In this document: piece by piece, positions 48,552 to 58,115 of the stretch
Layout of the letters: each line of letters begins with the position of its first letter
Position numbering within the stretch: position 1 is the first letter of the stretch
Source of the DNA: Saccharopolyspora soli
GTDB lineage: Bacteria > Actinomycetota > Actinomycetes > Mycobacteriales > Pseudonocardiaceae
Length of the DNA stretch: 64,000 bases
NCBI RefSeq assembly: GCF_022678645.1
Contig: NZ_JALBWV010000043.1
Location: forward strand, 16,664-80,663
Direction of reading: 5' to 3'
Notes under the pieces: generated by a model
What the model was told of the DNA's origin: nothing
The model's input: the letters and a program-made list of their open reading frames with translations, nothing else
The model's database searches: none
Made by a program: the position numbers and the translations under genes

Positions 48552-49256
48552 TCATCGGCGCGTGCTCTCCGGCTCCGGGTCGTCCGCCTCGTGCCCGGTG
48601 GCCCACAGGCCGCGGGCATGCGCGATGTGCCGGGTCATCAGGTCGAAGGTGCCCTGCGCGTCACCGCGCTCCATCAGGTCGAGCAGTTCGTGGTGCTCCT
48701 GCGCCGATCCGTCCAGGAGTCCGTGCCGCATCAGGTACTTCAGGCCGTACATGCGCGTCCGCAGGCGGAGGTTGGTGGCCAGCTCGACGAGTTGCCCGTT
48801 GCCCGTGTAGCCGAGCACGCAGGCGTGGTAATCACGATCGGCCGTCAAGTAGCCCGGCAGGTCCTTGCCCGCCGCGGCCTCGACGATGCGCTGGGCGAGT
48901 TCGCGCAGCTCGGCAAACCCCTCCGGCGGCACCGATCCGACGATGTCGCGAACGGCCGGAGGTTCCAGCAGCAGGCGGATCTCGGTGATCTCGTCCAGTT
49001 CCTTGTCCGAGATGCGGGTGACCCGGAAGCCCTTGTTCTTGACGGTTTCGACGAGTCCTTCCTCGGCGAGCTTCACCATCGCCTCGCGGACGGGCGTCGG
49101 CGACACGCCGAACGCACTGCCGAGCGCGGGAGCGGAATACACCACGCCCTCGTCCAGATCGCCGGAGATGATCGCGGCGCGCAACTGCTCTATGATCGTC
49201 TCCCGCATGCTGGTCTGCCGGTGCAGCGGGCCGAGCGGAATGTTCGACTTCGTCAT
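48552..49256 (-). CDS. GntR family transcriptional regulator (FadR/FCD type)
   Basis: A 234-residue regulator. The N-terminal winged helix is APALGSAFGVSPTPVREAMVKLAEEGL, a clear GntR signature; the C-terminal all-helical FCD ligand domain carries metal-binding residues DRDYHACVLGYTGN and H in EHHELLDLM and RHIAHAR. It precedes, on the same strand, no gene; upstream is the MFS-hydantoinase operon whose promoter has two ATGTGACAT sites. It probably represses that operon and the POT stub until a hydantoin-like or acidic metabolite binds. Confidence 0.88.
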   Translation of the reverse strand: MTKSNIPLGPLHRQTSMRETIIEQLRAAIISGDLDEGVVYSAPALGSAFGVSPTPVREAMVKLAEEGLVETVKNKGFRVTRISDKELDEITEIRLLLEPPAVRDIVGSVPPEGFAELRELAQRIVEAAAGKDLPGYLTADRDYHACVLGYTGNGQLVELATNLRLRTRMYGLKYLMRHGLLDGSAQEHHELLDLMERGDAQGTFDLMTRHIAHARGLWATGHEADDPEPESTRR

Positions 49257-49370
49257 GGTGTTTCTGGAGCTGTCGCGCCCCGGACGCCGTGCCGGGCTTT
49301 GCTGGGTTCCGACATCAGATCCTTCCAGGGCAACGGTGTGTAACAGGAACTATCGCTGAATGTAAACTAC

Positions 49371-49381
49371 CATGTGACATT
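49371..49381. promoter_or_regulatory. GntR-type site upstream of gntR
   Basis: CATGTGACATT at 49371-49381, with GCATTTTACG close by, matches the sites near 46139 and 55838. It lies in the gap between the MFS gene end and gntR (minus strand), consistent with autoregulation. Confidence 0.6.
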
Positions 49382-49412
49382 GCATTTTACGCCGATGCCA
49401 CGAGCCGACGGC

Positions 49413-50750
49413 TCAGTCGAGTTCCACACCTTCCGTTTCTGGCAGCGCCAGCGCGAAGACCAGCGCAACCAGGAAGAACGCCTCGATGAACACGACGGTC
49501 GGGGTGAATCCGACCGAAATGGCGATGAGCAGGCCGATCATGCTGGGTGCCACCGCGTTCGCCACGCGTTGCGCGGTGATGCCGATGCTGTAGCCCTTGC
49601 CCCGGCTGGAAGTGGGATAGATCTCGCCGAGCCAGGTGTCCCACACGCCCCAGGCGCCCTGCGCGAAGAACGACATCATGAAGTTCCCGACGTACAGCCA
49701 CACCAGCGAATCCGAGTAGGCGAACGTCAGGCCGCCGACGGCGCCGAAGAACACGAAGATCAGGAAGACGCGTTTGCGGCCGATCCGCCCGGTCAGCCAG
49801 GAAGCGGCCAGGTAGCCCGGAATCATGAACACCGCGGAGATCGCGATGAAGGCATAGCTGTCCGGCAGGGACAGGCCACGCTGGGCGAGCAAACCGGGCA
49901 ACCAGGTCTGCAGTCCCCAGTAGCCCCACGACAGCGAGAAGTTGATGACCGCCTGCACACCGGTCATCACCAGCAGGCGGCGGGACCGCAGGCCCGAGGT
50001 TCCTTGCGTGCTCACCTCCGGCATGGTGAGCGGCCCGGTGGGGCGGATGGTTCCTCGGCTCAGCCACGACACCGCGGCTCGGGCCTGTTCGATGCGCCCG
50101 TGCCGGACTGCCCAGTACGGCGACTCCGGCGCCCACTTCCAGACCACCAGCGCCCACAGCCCCGACAACGAGCTGATGAACAGGACCCACCGCCAGCCGA
50201 GGACATCCAGCAGTCCGGCGGACACGCCCACCGCGATCAGGGTGCCGAACGGCCAGCCCGCGGCGAGGAAGACCGTCGCCCGTCCCCGGTAGCGAACCGG
50301 CACGAGTTCCTCGAAGTACAGGAACACCGTCACCAGGATCCCGGCCAGGGCGATGCCGGAGAAGAACCGCAGTCCCCACAGCATCCAGTAGTTCGGTGCC
50401 AGCGCGGACAGCGCCGAGATGACCCCGTAACTGCCGAGGCTGATGATGCAGGCCGGTTTGCGGCCGTTGCGGTCCACCCACCAGCCCCAGGCCAGGGCGC
50501 CGGGGATCATGCCGAAGAACATCGCGGACAGCAGGAAGCCGATGCTCGTGGGGCCGACCGAGAATTCCGCTTCGATGGGCGTTGAGACGTAGGACAGGAT
50601 CAGCATTTCCCACGCCTCGATCACGAACGCGAAGAAGAGCGCGAATCCCGCTTTGAGGTGCTGCCGGGTCAGGGGCATCTCGGCGAAGATCTTGCCCACC
50701 GAGGTGCCCGGTGCTGCCTCCGCCGAACCAGCTGTGCGATTGGGGTCCAT
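49413..50750 (-). CDS. MFS transporter (sugar/organic-acid porter type)
   Basis: A 445-residue, 12-helix MFS protein. Motif A appears as GWWVDRNGRKPACI, the N-terminal domain has PVRYRGRATVFLAAGW, and the cytoplasmic repeat motif SWLTGRIGRKRVFLI occurs in the second half. It resembles the AAHS/sialate group that imports organic acids. It is the last gene of the hydantoinase operon, so it likely imports the hydantoin or amide substrate. The gap of 87 bases to the amidohydrolase is compatible with one transcript. Confidence 0.85.
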   Translation of the reverse strand: MDPNRTAGSAEAAPGTSVGKIFAEMPLTRQHLKAGFALFFAFVIEAWEMLILSYVSTPIEAEFSVGPTSIGFLLSAMFFGMIPGALAWGWWVDRNGRKPACIISLGSYGVISALSALAPNYWMLWGLRFFSGIALAGILVTVFLYFEELVPVRYRGRATVFLAAGWPFGTLIAVGVSAGLLDVLGWRWVLFISSLSGLWALVVWKWAPESPYWAVRHGRIEQARAAVSWLSRGTIRPTGPLTMPEVSTQGTSGLRSRRLLVMTGVQAVINFSLSWGYWGLQTWLPGLLAQRGLSLPDSYAFIAISAVFMIPGYLAASWLTGRIGRKRVFLIFVFFGAVGGLTFAYSDSLVWLYVGNFMMSFFAQGAWGVWDTWLGEIYPTSSRGKGYSIGITAQRVANAVAPSMIGLLIAISVGFTPTVVFIEAFFLVALVFALALPETEGVELD

Positions 50751-50837
50751 GTCGGGATTCCTCCGTGGCTTCCGGCCTCCGATATCAGCAGTCGTGAGCG
50801 CGTTCGGTCGTCAGGGCGACCATCGCCACTCACGACG

Positions 50838-52043
50838 TCAGTCGTGCGGTCCTATCGGCACCCCTGCGCGCACCACCACCCGCCCGCGGTGTTCGTCCCA
50901 CAGCGCGGCCGGGTCGTCGAAGGGATTTCCGTCCACGACGAGCAGATCACCCCGAGCTCCGACGCGGATCGTGCCGATGTCCTCGCGTCCCAGCAGGCGC
51001 GCGTTCACGGACGTCGCCGAGCGCAAGCACGCGAGCACACCAGCGGCTTCGATCTGCGACCGCAAGCCCAGCAGCTGATCGTTCTCCAACTGCCCCATGA
51101 GATCCGTGCCGAAACCGACCGGCACGCCAGCCGCGCGAGCCCGTTCGATGGCGACTCGACCAGCGTCGAGCACCTCGCGGTTCTTGGCGCGCGACACCGC
51201 GGGCAGACCGACTTCGTCGCCGCGCCGATCCATCGCGTCGTAGGCGATCAGCGTGGGCACCAGGTAAGCACCGTGCGCGGCCATCGCGGCCGCGGTGGGC
51301 TCGTCCAGCAGGTTCCCGTGCTCGATCGAGCGCACCCCGTTCTCCACCGAGTGCCGGATGGCTTCCGGGGAGTAGGCGTGCGCGGCGACGTAGCTGCCAC
51401 GTCGGCGGGCCTCGTCGGTCACGGCAGCCACTTCCTCGGCCGAGTACTGCGCCGGGGCGAGCGGGTCGGTCGGTGACACCACACCGCCGGAGGTCATGAT
51501 CTTGATGGCGTGCGCGCCCCGCCGGAACCGCTCCCGCACCGCCGTGCGCAGCGGCTCGACGCCGTCGACCACTTCGTTCATGTGCCCGCCGTGCAGGCAG
51601 ATGTCCAGCTCGGCGGGTCGGCCATCGCCGTGGCCGCCGGTTTGGCTCAGCGCGGGCCCGGTGTAGAGGTAGCGGGGCGCGTTGATCCGTCCTTCGTCGA
51701 CAGCGCGCGCCAGACCGATGTCCCCGCCAGCGACATCCCGGACCGTGGTGAATCCCCGGTGCAGGGCTCGTGCCAACCGCTGCGCTCCGACCAACGCGAG
51801 GTAGCTGAGCGGTCCGGCGTCGAACTCCAGGTTGTGCACCGAGATCCCGTAGGCGTGGAAGTGGGCGTCGATGAGTCCCGGCAGGACCACCCGGCCCCGC
51901 GCGTCGATCACCTGGTCGCCGCGCCGGACCTGCTTGTCGATCTCGGCGATCCGGCCATCGACCACGCGCAATGACGCTTCCGTGAGTTCCTCGGAAAAGC
52001 CGTCGAAGAGCACCGCGTTGACGACGGTCAGTTCGCTGGTCAC
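50838..52043 (-). CDS. Amidohydrolase family protein (imidazolonepropionase/prolidase-like)
   Basis: A 401-residue metal-dependent hydrolase. The first metal pair is in PGLIDAHFHAYG, with later ligands in IKIMTSGG, YVAAHAYS, IEHGNLLD and GFGTDLMG, and a closing VGARGDLLVVDGNP. It resembles the subfamily that cleaves Xaa-Pro or N-acyl bonds. It is coupled to hyuB by four overlapping bases. With hydantoinase A/B it may open or deacylate the product of a hydantoin-like ring. Confidence 0.85.
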   Translation of the reverse strand: MTSELTVVNAVLFDGFSEELTEASLRVVDGRIAEIDKQVRRGDQVIDARGRVVLPGLIDAHFHAYGISVHNLEFDAGPLSYLALVGAQRLARALHRGFTTVRDVAGGDIGLARAVDEGRINAPRYLYTGPALSQTGGHGDGRPAELDICLHGGHMNEVVDGVEPLRTAVRERFRRGAHAIKIMTSGGVVSPTDPLAPAQYSAEEVAAVTDEARRRGSYVAAHAYSPEAIRHSVENGVRSIEHGNLLDEPTAAAMAAHGAYLVPTLIAYDAMDRRGDEVGLPAVSRAKNREVLDAGRVAIERARAAGVPVGFGTDLMGQLENDQLLGLRSQIEAAGVLACLRSATSVNARLLGREDIGTIRVGARGDLLVVDGNPFDDPAALWDEHRGRVVVRAGVPIGPHD

Positions 52044-53761
52044 GATGCACCCGCTTCCCCGCGCAGGGCCTCGGTTGCTGGCCCGTCGACGGTGAAATCG
52101 ACCGGATCGACGGCCACCCCGTACTGCTTCCTCGCCGCGGCCACCGAGACGAACCCGTTGCGCACGTCGCGGGCCACGGCCTGCGGATCGCGCTCGAAGG
52201 GGTTGCCGAAACCCCCACCACCGCCGGTGTCGTTGGTCAGGGTCTCACCGGCGGACATCAGGTTGTAGCTGCCGCCCTGCACGCGTTCGTGCTCGGTGCC
52301 AGCGTTGAGCACGATGCGGTTCGGTTCCCCCTCGCCACCGCCGTTGATCGACCACGGTGGAGATTTCGTCTTGTACACCAGGCAGATCCCGGTGGACGGT
52401 GCCGTGAAGCGGTAGCCCCGGCTGACGCCGACGCCGCCCCGGAACTTGCCCGGTCCCGCGGTGTCCGGCCGGTAGCCGTAGTGGTCGATGATCATCGACG
52501 ACTTCGTCTCCAGGACCTCCACCGGGTTGTTGCGGCAGCCGGGTTCGGACAGGTGCATGATGCCGTCCTCGCCGTCGGCGCGGGCCGTGGCGCCGAACCC
52601 GACGGCCTCGTTCGTCGCCTCCAGCCACGGTTTTCCGGTGCGCGGGTGGACACCCAGCCCCATCATCGAGCAGACGTCGCCGCCGGAACACGCGGGCACG
52701 ATCTCCGGCATCCCGTGCGCCAGCGCTTTGAGGATGACCTCACCGGCCAGCAGTCCGGTCCACAGCGTGAACGTCGGCATCGGGGGAACAGCGTGCATCA
52801 CCGACCCCGGCTCGGTGATCACCCGCAGCGGTGCGAAGTTCCCGGCGACCACTGGAGTGTCCGGTGTGGTCAGTGCCTTGAAGATCAGGCTCGACAGCGC
52901 ATGGGTCTGGCCCACCGGAAGGTTGATCGGACCGCGTACGTCGCGCGCGCTCGCGGTCCAGTCGACCACCATTTCCTCGTCCGTCACGGTGACGGTGACC
53001 GCGAGCTCGACGGGCTTGTCGAGGTCGATGCCGTCGTTGTCGAGGAAGTCAACCGCGCTCCAGGTGCCCTTCGGCAGTTCGGCCAACCCGATCCGGGCAA
53101 GCCGCTCGCCGTGCTCGTTGATCTCCCGCATCGCCGCGAGCAGGGCGGGCACGCCGTACTTGCTCGCCAGGTCCTGGGTTCGCCGAACACCCGTCGTGCA
53201 GGCCGACACCTGGGCTTGGACGTCCCCGATGGTCCGCTCGGGCATCCGGGAGTTGAACCGGATGAGGTTGAAGACGTCGTCGTTGCGCCGACCGCGCCGG
53301 TACAGCTTCGAAGCCGGGAACACCAGCCCTTCTTGGCTGGCATCGGTGGAATCCAGGACGTACCCGGCGTCCTTCTGGTTCAGGTCCAGCACGTGGATCC
53401 GGCAGGAGGCGAAGCCGATCAGCTCGGAGTCGACGTGGATCGGCGCGAAGACCAGCGGGTCCAGGGTGTGCGCCGAGGACCAGTACGGGTAGTTCAGGAT
53501 GAAGACGTCGCCCGGTTCCATCGCGGCTGCGCCGAGGAATTCCAGCGACTTCTTGATCCCGTAGTCGTTGGCGCGGGTGAACACCGCGATGCCCGGCGCG
53601 TCCGCGACCACGTCACCGGCCGCGTCGTGGATGCCGATGCCGTAGTCGTGGATCTCGTAGACCACCGTGTTGTAAGCGGTGCGGCACAGGTTGCGGGCGG
53701 TTTCCTCGGCGGCGGCGAGCAGTCCGTGCCGGATGACCTCGATGGTGATCGCGTCGCTCAT
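52040..53761 (-). CDS. hyuB: Hydantoinase B / oxoprolinase-like subunit
   Basis: A 573-residue HyuB-family subunit. It starts with IEVIRHGLLAAAEETARNL, includes NDYGIKKSLEFLG and FILNYPYWSSAHTLD, and ends with a glycine-rich GGGGGFGNPFERDP, all diagnostic. With HyuA it forms the ATP-dependent N-methylhydantoinase/5-oxoprolinase/acetone-carboxylase-type complex. ATG 53761 overlaps the hyuA stop, fixing the start against a longer frame. The substrate cannot be told from sequence. Confidence 0.9.
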   Translation of the reverse strand: MSDAITIEVIRHGLLAAAEETARNLCRTAYNTVVYEIHDYGIGIHDAAGDVVADAPGIAVFTRANDYGIKKSLEFLGAAAMEPGDVFILNYPYWSSAHTLDPLVFAPIHVDSELIGFASCRIHVLDLNQKDAGYVLDSTDASQEGLVFPASKLYRRGRRNDDVFNLIRFNSRMPERTIGDVQAQVSACTTGVRRTQDLASKYGVPALLAAMREINEHGERLARIGLAELPKGTWSAVDFLDNDGIDLDKPVELAVTVTVTDEEMVVDWTASARDVRGPINLPVGQTHALSSLIFKALTTPDTPVVAGNFAPLRVITEPGSVMHAVPPMPTFTLWTGLLAGEVILKALAHGMPEIVPACSGGDVCSMMGLGVHPRTGKPWLEATNEAVGFGATARADGEDGIMHLSEPGCRNNPVEVLETKSSMIIDHYGYRPDTAGPGKFRGGVGVSRGYRFTAPSTGICLVYKTKSPPWSINGGGEGEPNRIVLNAGTEHERVQGGSYNLMSAGETLTNDTGGGGGFGNPFERDPQAVARDVRNGFVSVAAARKQYGVAVDPVDFTVDGPATEALRGEAGAS

Positions 53762-55809
53762 GGCAGCTCCTCTCCCTCGCGCGCGAGCGCGATGACCAAC
53801 TCGCCGTAGCGACCGACCCGCAACTGGTCGCCTTCGTGCAGCACGGTTGTCGCGGTGTGCTCCGAAACGACCGCCGGTCCCGGAACCACGTCGCCAGCGA
53901 GCAGATCTTCCCGAGCCCAAAGCGCGTAGTCGGTCACCGCGCCATCGGGGCCGTGGACGGGTCGTCTGCCGCGTGCCGTCGGCCCCGCGCCTGCTCGCTC
54001 GCGCAGTTCGGGCAGCGCTGGCTTGTCGACGATGCCGGTGGCGCGGACTCGAAGTGTGGTGATTTCGATGGGCTCGTCCATCACATGGCCGTACTGGCGC
54101 TCGTGCAGGGTTGCGAAGTCCTTTTCCACGACGGCGAACGGATCGTCGGCGTCCTCGGGGTAGGCGACGTTCACCGAGTGCTCCTGACCGGTGTAGCGCA
54201 CGTCGAGGCTGCGCTGGAAGATCTGGCGGTCGGGTGGGAATCCCTCGTCGGCGAGGCGGGCATCGGCTTCGCGCTCCATCGTGGCGTATGAATGGTCGAC
54301 AGTCGATTCGTCCAATTCGGACAGTGCCTGCACCGAGGTGCGCGCGAGATCGTGCTGCACGTCGGCCATCAGCATGCCCAGGGCCGAGAACGCGCCTTGG
54401 CCGGGCGGCACGATCACTTCTGGGATGCCGAGCTCGCGGGCCACGTCGACCGCCACCAAGCCGCCCGCGCCGCCGAACGACAGCAGGGCGAAATCCTTGG
54501 GATCGTGCCCGAGCTCCACGGTGATAGCCCGGACCGCTCCGACGATCTTGGTGTTGGCGATCCGCAAGACTCCTCGGGCGAGCTGCTGCGCATCGAGATC
54601 GAGCTGCTGCGCGATCGGTTCGAGCGCGCTGCGCGCGCCCGCCGCGTCCAGGGCGAGGGTGCCGCCGAGCGGGGTGTCCGCCCCGAGGTAGCCAACGGTG
54701 ACGGCGGCATCGGTGAAGGTCGGTTGGGTGCCTCCTCGGCGGTACGCGACCGGTCCGGGTACCGCGCCCGCACTGCGCGGCCCGACCTGGAGCGCCCCGC
54801 CCTCGTCCAGGTACACCAGCGAGCCACCGCCCGAACCGATGGTGTGGATGTACAGCGACGGCGTGTTGATGGGCAGACCTTCGAACTCGGCGCCCTGGTG
54901 CAGCACGGGCTGCGAGTCGAGCACCAGGGACGCGTCGAGACTGGTACCGCCCATGTCGATGGTGATGAGGTTGGGACGTCCGATCAGCCGGGAGAAACCA
55001 GCGGCTCCCACGACTCCTCCCGCGGGACCCGACAGGATCAGGTTGACCGGCTGTTCGCGCGCCGCCGCCGCGGTCATGGCGCCGCCGCCGGACCGCGACA
55101 CCAGGAACCGGCCCGCGAACCCCCGGTCGGTGAGGCTGTCGTCCAGGTGCCGGAGGTAGCGGCGCACGATCGGCTTGATGTAGGCATCCAGCACCGCCGT
55201 GCTCGTGCGTTCGTACTCGCGGTACTCGCGGGACAGCTCGTGCGAGACGGTGACCTCGATTTCCGGGCAGCGCTCCAGCAGGATCTCGCGCAAGCGCTGC
55301 TCGTGGCGCGGATTCGCGTAGGAGTGCAGGAGGGCGATGGCCACCGACTCGAAGCCGCGTCGGTTGATCTCGTCGGCAACGCGGTGCGCGTCCTGCTCGT
55401 CCAGCGGCGTCGCGATCGTCCCGTCGAAGTACGCCCGCTCGGTCACCTCGAAGGTGTCGTAGCGTTCGAGGAACGCGGATGGCTTGCGGTAGGTGATGTC
55501 GTACATGACCCGCCGATCCGTGCGGCCGAGCAGGAAGACGTCGCGGAAGCCGCGGGTGGCGATGATCGCGGTCCGCGCGCCCGACCGGGTCAGCAGCGAG
55601 TTCAGACCGAGCGTGGTGCCGTGGTTGAACATCGCCACCTCAGCCATGTCGGCTTCGGCCCGGTCGAAGGCGTGCAACACGCCCGCGGCCGGGGCTTCGG
55701 GCGTCGTTGGAACCTTCTCGAACCGGAACTCACCCGTAGCCGGGATGAGCTTCACGACATCGGTGAACGTGCCGCCCACGTCGATGGCGACCCGAGTTGT
55801 CCGATCCAT
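53758..55809 (-). CDS. hyuA: Hydantoinase A / oxoprolinase-like ATP-dependent subunit
   Basis: A 683-residue HyuA protein of the actin-like ATPase fold. It has the N-terminal phosphate motif AIDVGGTFTDVV, MFNHGTTLGLNSLLTRSG, the ITIDMGGTSLDASLVLD second phosphate loop, and FGGAGGLVAVDVAREL. ATG 55809 (MDRTTRV) is preferred to 55830. It activates the substrate by phosphorylation before hydrolysis. It is the first gene of the operon hyuA-hyuB-amidohydrolase-MFS, with two GntR sites starting 29 bases upstream. Confidence 0.9.
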   Translation of the reverse strand: MDRTTRVAIDVGGTFTDVVKLIPATGEFRFEKVPTTPEAPAAGVLHAFDRAEADMAEVAMFNHGTTLGLNSLLTRSGARTAIIATRGFRDVFLLGRTDRRVMYDITYRKPSAFLERYDTFEVTERAYFDGTIATPLDEQDAHRVADEINRRGFESVAIALLHSYANPRHEQRLREILLERCPEIEVTVSHELSREYREYERTSTAVLDAYIKPIVRRYLRHLDDSLTDRGFAGRFLVSRSGGGAMTAAAAREQPVNLILSGPAGGVVGAAGFSRLIGRPNLITIDMGGTSLDASLVLDSQPVLHQGAEFEGLPINTPSLYIHTIGSGGGSLVYLDEGGALQVGPRSAGAVPGPVAYRRGGTQPTFTDAAVTVGYLGADTPLGGTLALDAAGARSALEPIAQQLDLDAQQLARGVLRIANTKIVGAVRAITVELGHDPKDFALLSFGGAGGLVAVDVARELGIPEVIVPPGQGAFSALGMLMADVQHDLARTSVQALSELDESTVDHSYATMEREADARLADEGFPPDRQIFQRSLDVRYTGQEHSVNVAYPEDADDPFAVVEKDFATLHERQYGHVMDEPIEITTLRVRATGIVDKPALPELRERAGAGPTARGRRPVHGPDGAVTDYALWAREDLLAGDVVPGPAVVSEHTATTVLHEGDQLRVGRYGELVIALAREGEELP

Positions 55810-55837
55810 GCGTTGGTGCCTCGCTCTCACGACCAGG

Positions 55838-55890
55838 CCATGTCACATGGCCTCCTGCCAGGCAGATCGCTATACAATGTCACATGGCAT
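55838..55890. promoter_or_regulatory. Paired GntR-type sites upstream of hyuA
   Basis: CCATGTCACATGG (55839-55851) and AATGTCACATGGC (55876-55888), cores 37 bp apart, are the reverse complement of the ATGTGACAT sites at 46139 and 49371. On the minus strand TATAGC near 55868-55873 could be the -10. Confidence 0.7.
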
Positions 55891-56087
55891 GGACTCGGGC
55901 AATGATGTTCCCGCCCGTTTTCAAACCCGCAACGAAAGCGAAGCGCACCGGCCTGGGTTCATAGGCGAGGCACGTCGGACGCACGGCTTCAGCCACCCTC
56001 GTCACGCCCATCTGCGCGAGTTCCAGGTGCGCACTGTCCACAGAGGTCGCTTCGTCGCGGGCCGACCCTGACCGGGTGTCAGGCTGC

Positions 56088-57302
56088 TCAGCTGCCCCAC
56101 AGTTCTTTGGTGGCCAGCCGGGCTCCCTCGGCGAGCGATGTCAGCTTGGCCCACTGGATTTCGGGGTGCACGCGTTTTACGAAGGCGCCCTGGGCGAAGC
56201 CGCAGTCGGTTCCGGCGAGCACGTTCTCGCGGCCGACGACCCTCGCCAGCCTCGTCAGCCGCTGGGCGACGAGTTCGGGGTGCTCGACGACGTTCGTGTG
56301 GTGCGTCACGACGCCGGGGATGAGTTTCTTCCCGTCGGGCAGTTTCACGTCTTCCCACACCCGCCACTCGTGCTCGTGCCGCGGGTTGGCCTGCTCGATG
56401 GCGTAGGCGCCAGCGCGAACCTGCAGGACCAGGTCGACCACATCGCGCAGCGGCGGATCGAAGGCGTGCGGGCCGTGCCAGCTGCCGAAGCACAGGTGGT
56501 AGCGCACGCGTTCCTCGGGGATGGTGCGCAGCGCGTGGTTGAGGGCGCGCACGCGCAACTCGGCCCAGCGCCGGTAGTCCTCGAACGATCCGCCCCGCGA
56601 CATGATGGTGTCGCACTCGTGCATCAGCACGGCGTCATCGACTTGCAGGAGCAGCCCGCTGTCCACGATGGCGCGGTACTCCTCGTGCAGCACATCGGCG
56701 AGCGCGAACACGAATTCCTCGTCGTCCGCGTAGTACTCGTTGGTCAGCCAGTAGGCGCTGGCCGGTGCCACGACCGGGAGAAATGCCGTTGCGCCCTGGT
56801 GGTCGGCGAGCGCGGCGGTCAGGTTCGCGATGTCGCGATCGAGCGCCGTCCGGTCGTACCGCAGCGGTCCCGTGCACACCCACGCCACCGCGCCTGCGCT
56901 CTCCGCCTCGTTCCCGGACGTCGCGGCCTCGGCGGCGGCGGTGCTCTGGCGGTTGGCCGCTTCGTCCAGCGCATCCAGTTCCGCGTAGGCACCGGGGAAC
57001 GCCTGGCGGTCGCGGCTGGGCGGCAGGATGCTGGCGCCGCCGGTGGCCATCGGCCGCGTTTCCAGGCCGCTCACGCGCTCGTACAGGTACGTGATCCAGC
57101 TGGCTTTGCCCATCTCGCCGTCGTCCACGACGTCGATCCCGGCCTCGACCTGGCGGCGTACCACGTCGGCCACCGAATCGCGGAGACATCGCGCGTAGGC
57201 GTCCTCGTCACCGGCTGCACCGCGTTCCCTGGCGGCGAGGAAGGACAGCAACTCGGTCGGTCGGATCAGGCTTCCGGCATGCGTCGCGAGGATCCTGTCC
57301 AC
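56088..57302 (-). CDS. Cobalamin-independent methionine synthase-like (MetE C-terminal domain) protein
   Basis: A 404-residue single-domain MetE/UROD-like protein read from GTG 57302 with GGAG upstream. ATHAGSLIRPTELL opens the barrel and the zinc-ligand regions include CFGSWHGPHAFD and GTDCGFAQGAF with a Cys in each, while a Glu/His region is around VDDAVLMHECD. True MetE has an extra N-terminal half, absent here. Such stand-alone barrels act as methyltransferases or lyases on varied thiols. Genes on either side give no pathway clue. Confidence 0.8.
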   Translation of the reverse strand: MDRILATHAGSLIRPTELLSFLAARERGAAGDEDAYARCLRDSVADVVRRQVEAGIDVVDDGEMGKASWITYLYERVSGLETRPMATGGASILPPSRDRQAFPGAYAELDALDEAANRQSTAAAEAATSGNEAESAGAVAWVCTGPLRYDRTALDRDIANLTAALADHQGATAFLPVVAPASAYWLTNEYYADDEEFVFALADVLHEEYRAIVDSGLLLQVDDAVLMHECDTIMSRGGSFEDYRRWAELRVRALNHALRTIPEERVRYHLCFGSWHGPHAFDPPLRDVVDLVLQVRAGAYAIEQANPRHEHEWRVWEDVKLPDGKKLIPGVVTHHTNVVEHPELVAQRLTRLARVVGRENVLAGTDCGFAQGAFVKRVHPEIQWAKLTSLAEGARLATKELWGS

Positions 57303-57644
57303 TGTTCTCCTTCCGGCAACGCTGGCGGCATGCGGGTTTCGGCTCGACCGGCGACCGTCCGTCGCGGTTGGGCGAAAACTCGCGCTCTGAAGAACGCGAA
57401 TCGAGTAGAAGCCCGAACCCGAAGCGTTGTCAACAATCGCTAGGCCGGTTGCCGCTGATCAGCCCGCCATTCGCCGCACCGGACCACTCAGCTGGTCGAA
57501 GACCGGGAGCGTCCAGTGTGGATGATCGGAAACGCGAGCCATCCCGGGCGGGCCGACGAGGACTGGGTCGTACCAGCGCGGTTGCGGCGGTCATCCGGCG
57601 CCGCCACATTGGCGGTGCAGGGTGCCCAGGTGAGGGAGTCGCGC
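57303..57644. other. Intergenic region, nothing recognised
   Basis: About 340 bases between the divergent MetE-like gene and the nitroreductase fragment. Frames here are short and not protein-like. It should contain both promoters but I see no clear palindrome. Confidence 0.4.
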
Positions 57645-58115
57645 ATGTCAACGTTTCCTGCGTCCCTGGGGCTGGTGCCCGACCAGGTGGAGCAGATCAT
57701 CGGGCTGGCGGGCATGGCTCCGTCGCTGCACAACAGCCAACCCTGGCGGTTCCGACTGCTGCCGGACTTGATCGAGTTGCACGCCGACCCGGCACGACGG
57801 CTACCGGCCGCTGACCCCGAAGACCGGGAACTGCGGCTGGGGTGCGGGGCGGCGCTGTTCAACCTGCGCCTCGCCCTGGAACACGCCGGAATCCGACCTG
57901 CGGTGACCTTGCTGCCACGCTTGGCGGCCGAACCCGCGCTGGCCGAAGTGCGCAGCGACGGTCAGGTACGACCGAGCCCGGAGACGATCAGGCTGCACGC
58001 GGCGATCCCCGCGCGGCACAGCTACCGCACAAACTGTCCAGATAGGACTGACGGTCCGTTGCTTCGGCGAGGTGGCGCTGGGAACACCGGCTTCAAATAT
58101 TCAAGTTGTAAATGA
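57645..58115 (+). pseudogene. Acg-family nitroreductase-like protein, truncated
   Basis: From ATG 57645 the product reads IIGLAGMAPSLHNSQPWRFR, the FMN-binding start of Acg-type nitroreductases, then LRLGCGAALFNLRLALEHAG and LHAAIPARHSYRTNC. Full-length relatives are about 330 residues with a second nitroreductase half; here homology stops near residue 130 and the frame ends after NTGFKYSSCK at the promoter of the MarR gene. The C-terminal half of the FMN site is missing, so it is probably inactive. Confidence 0.65.
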
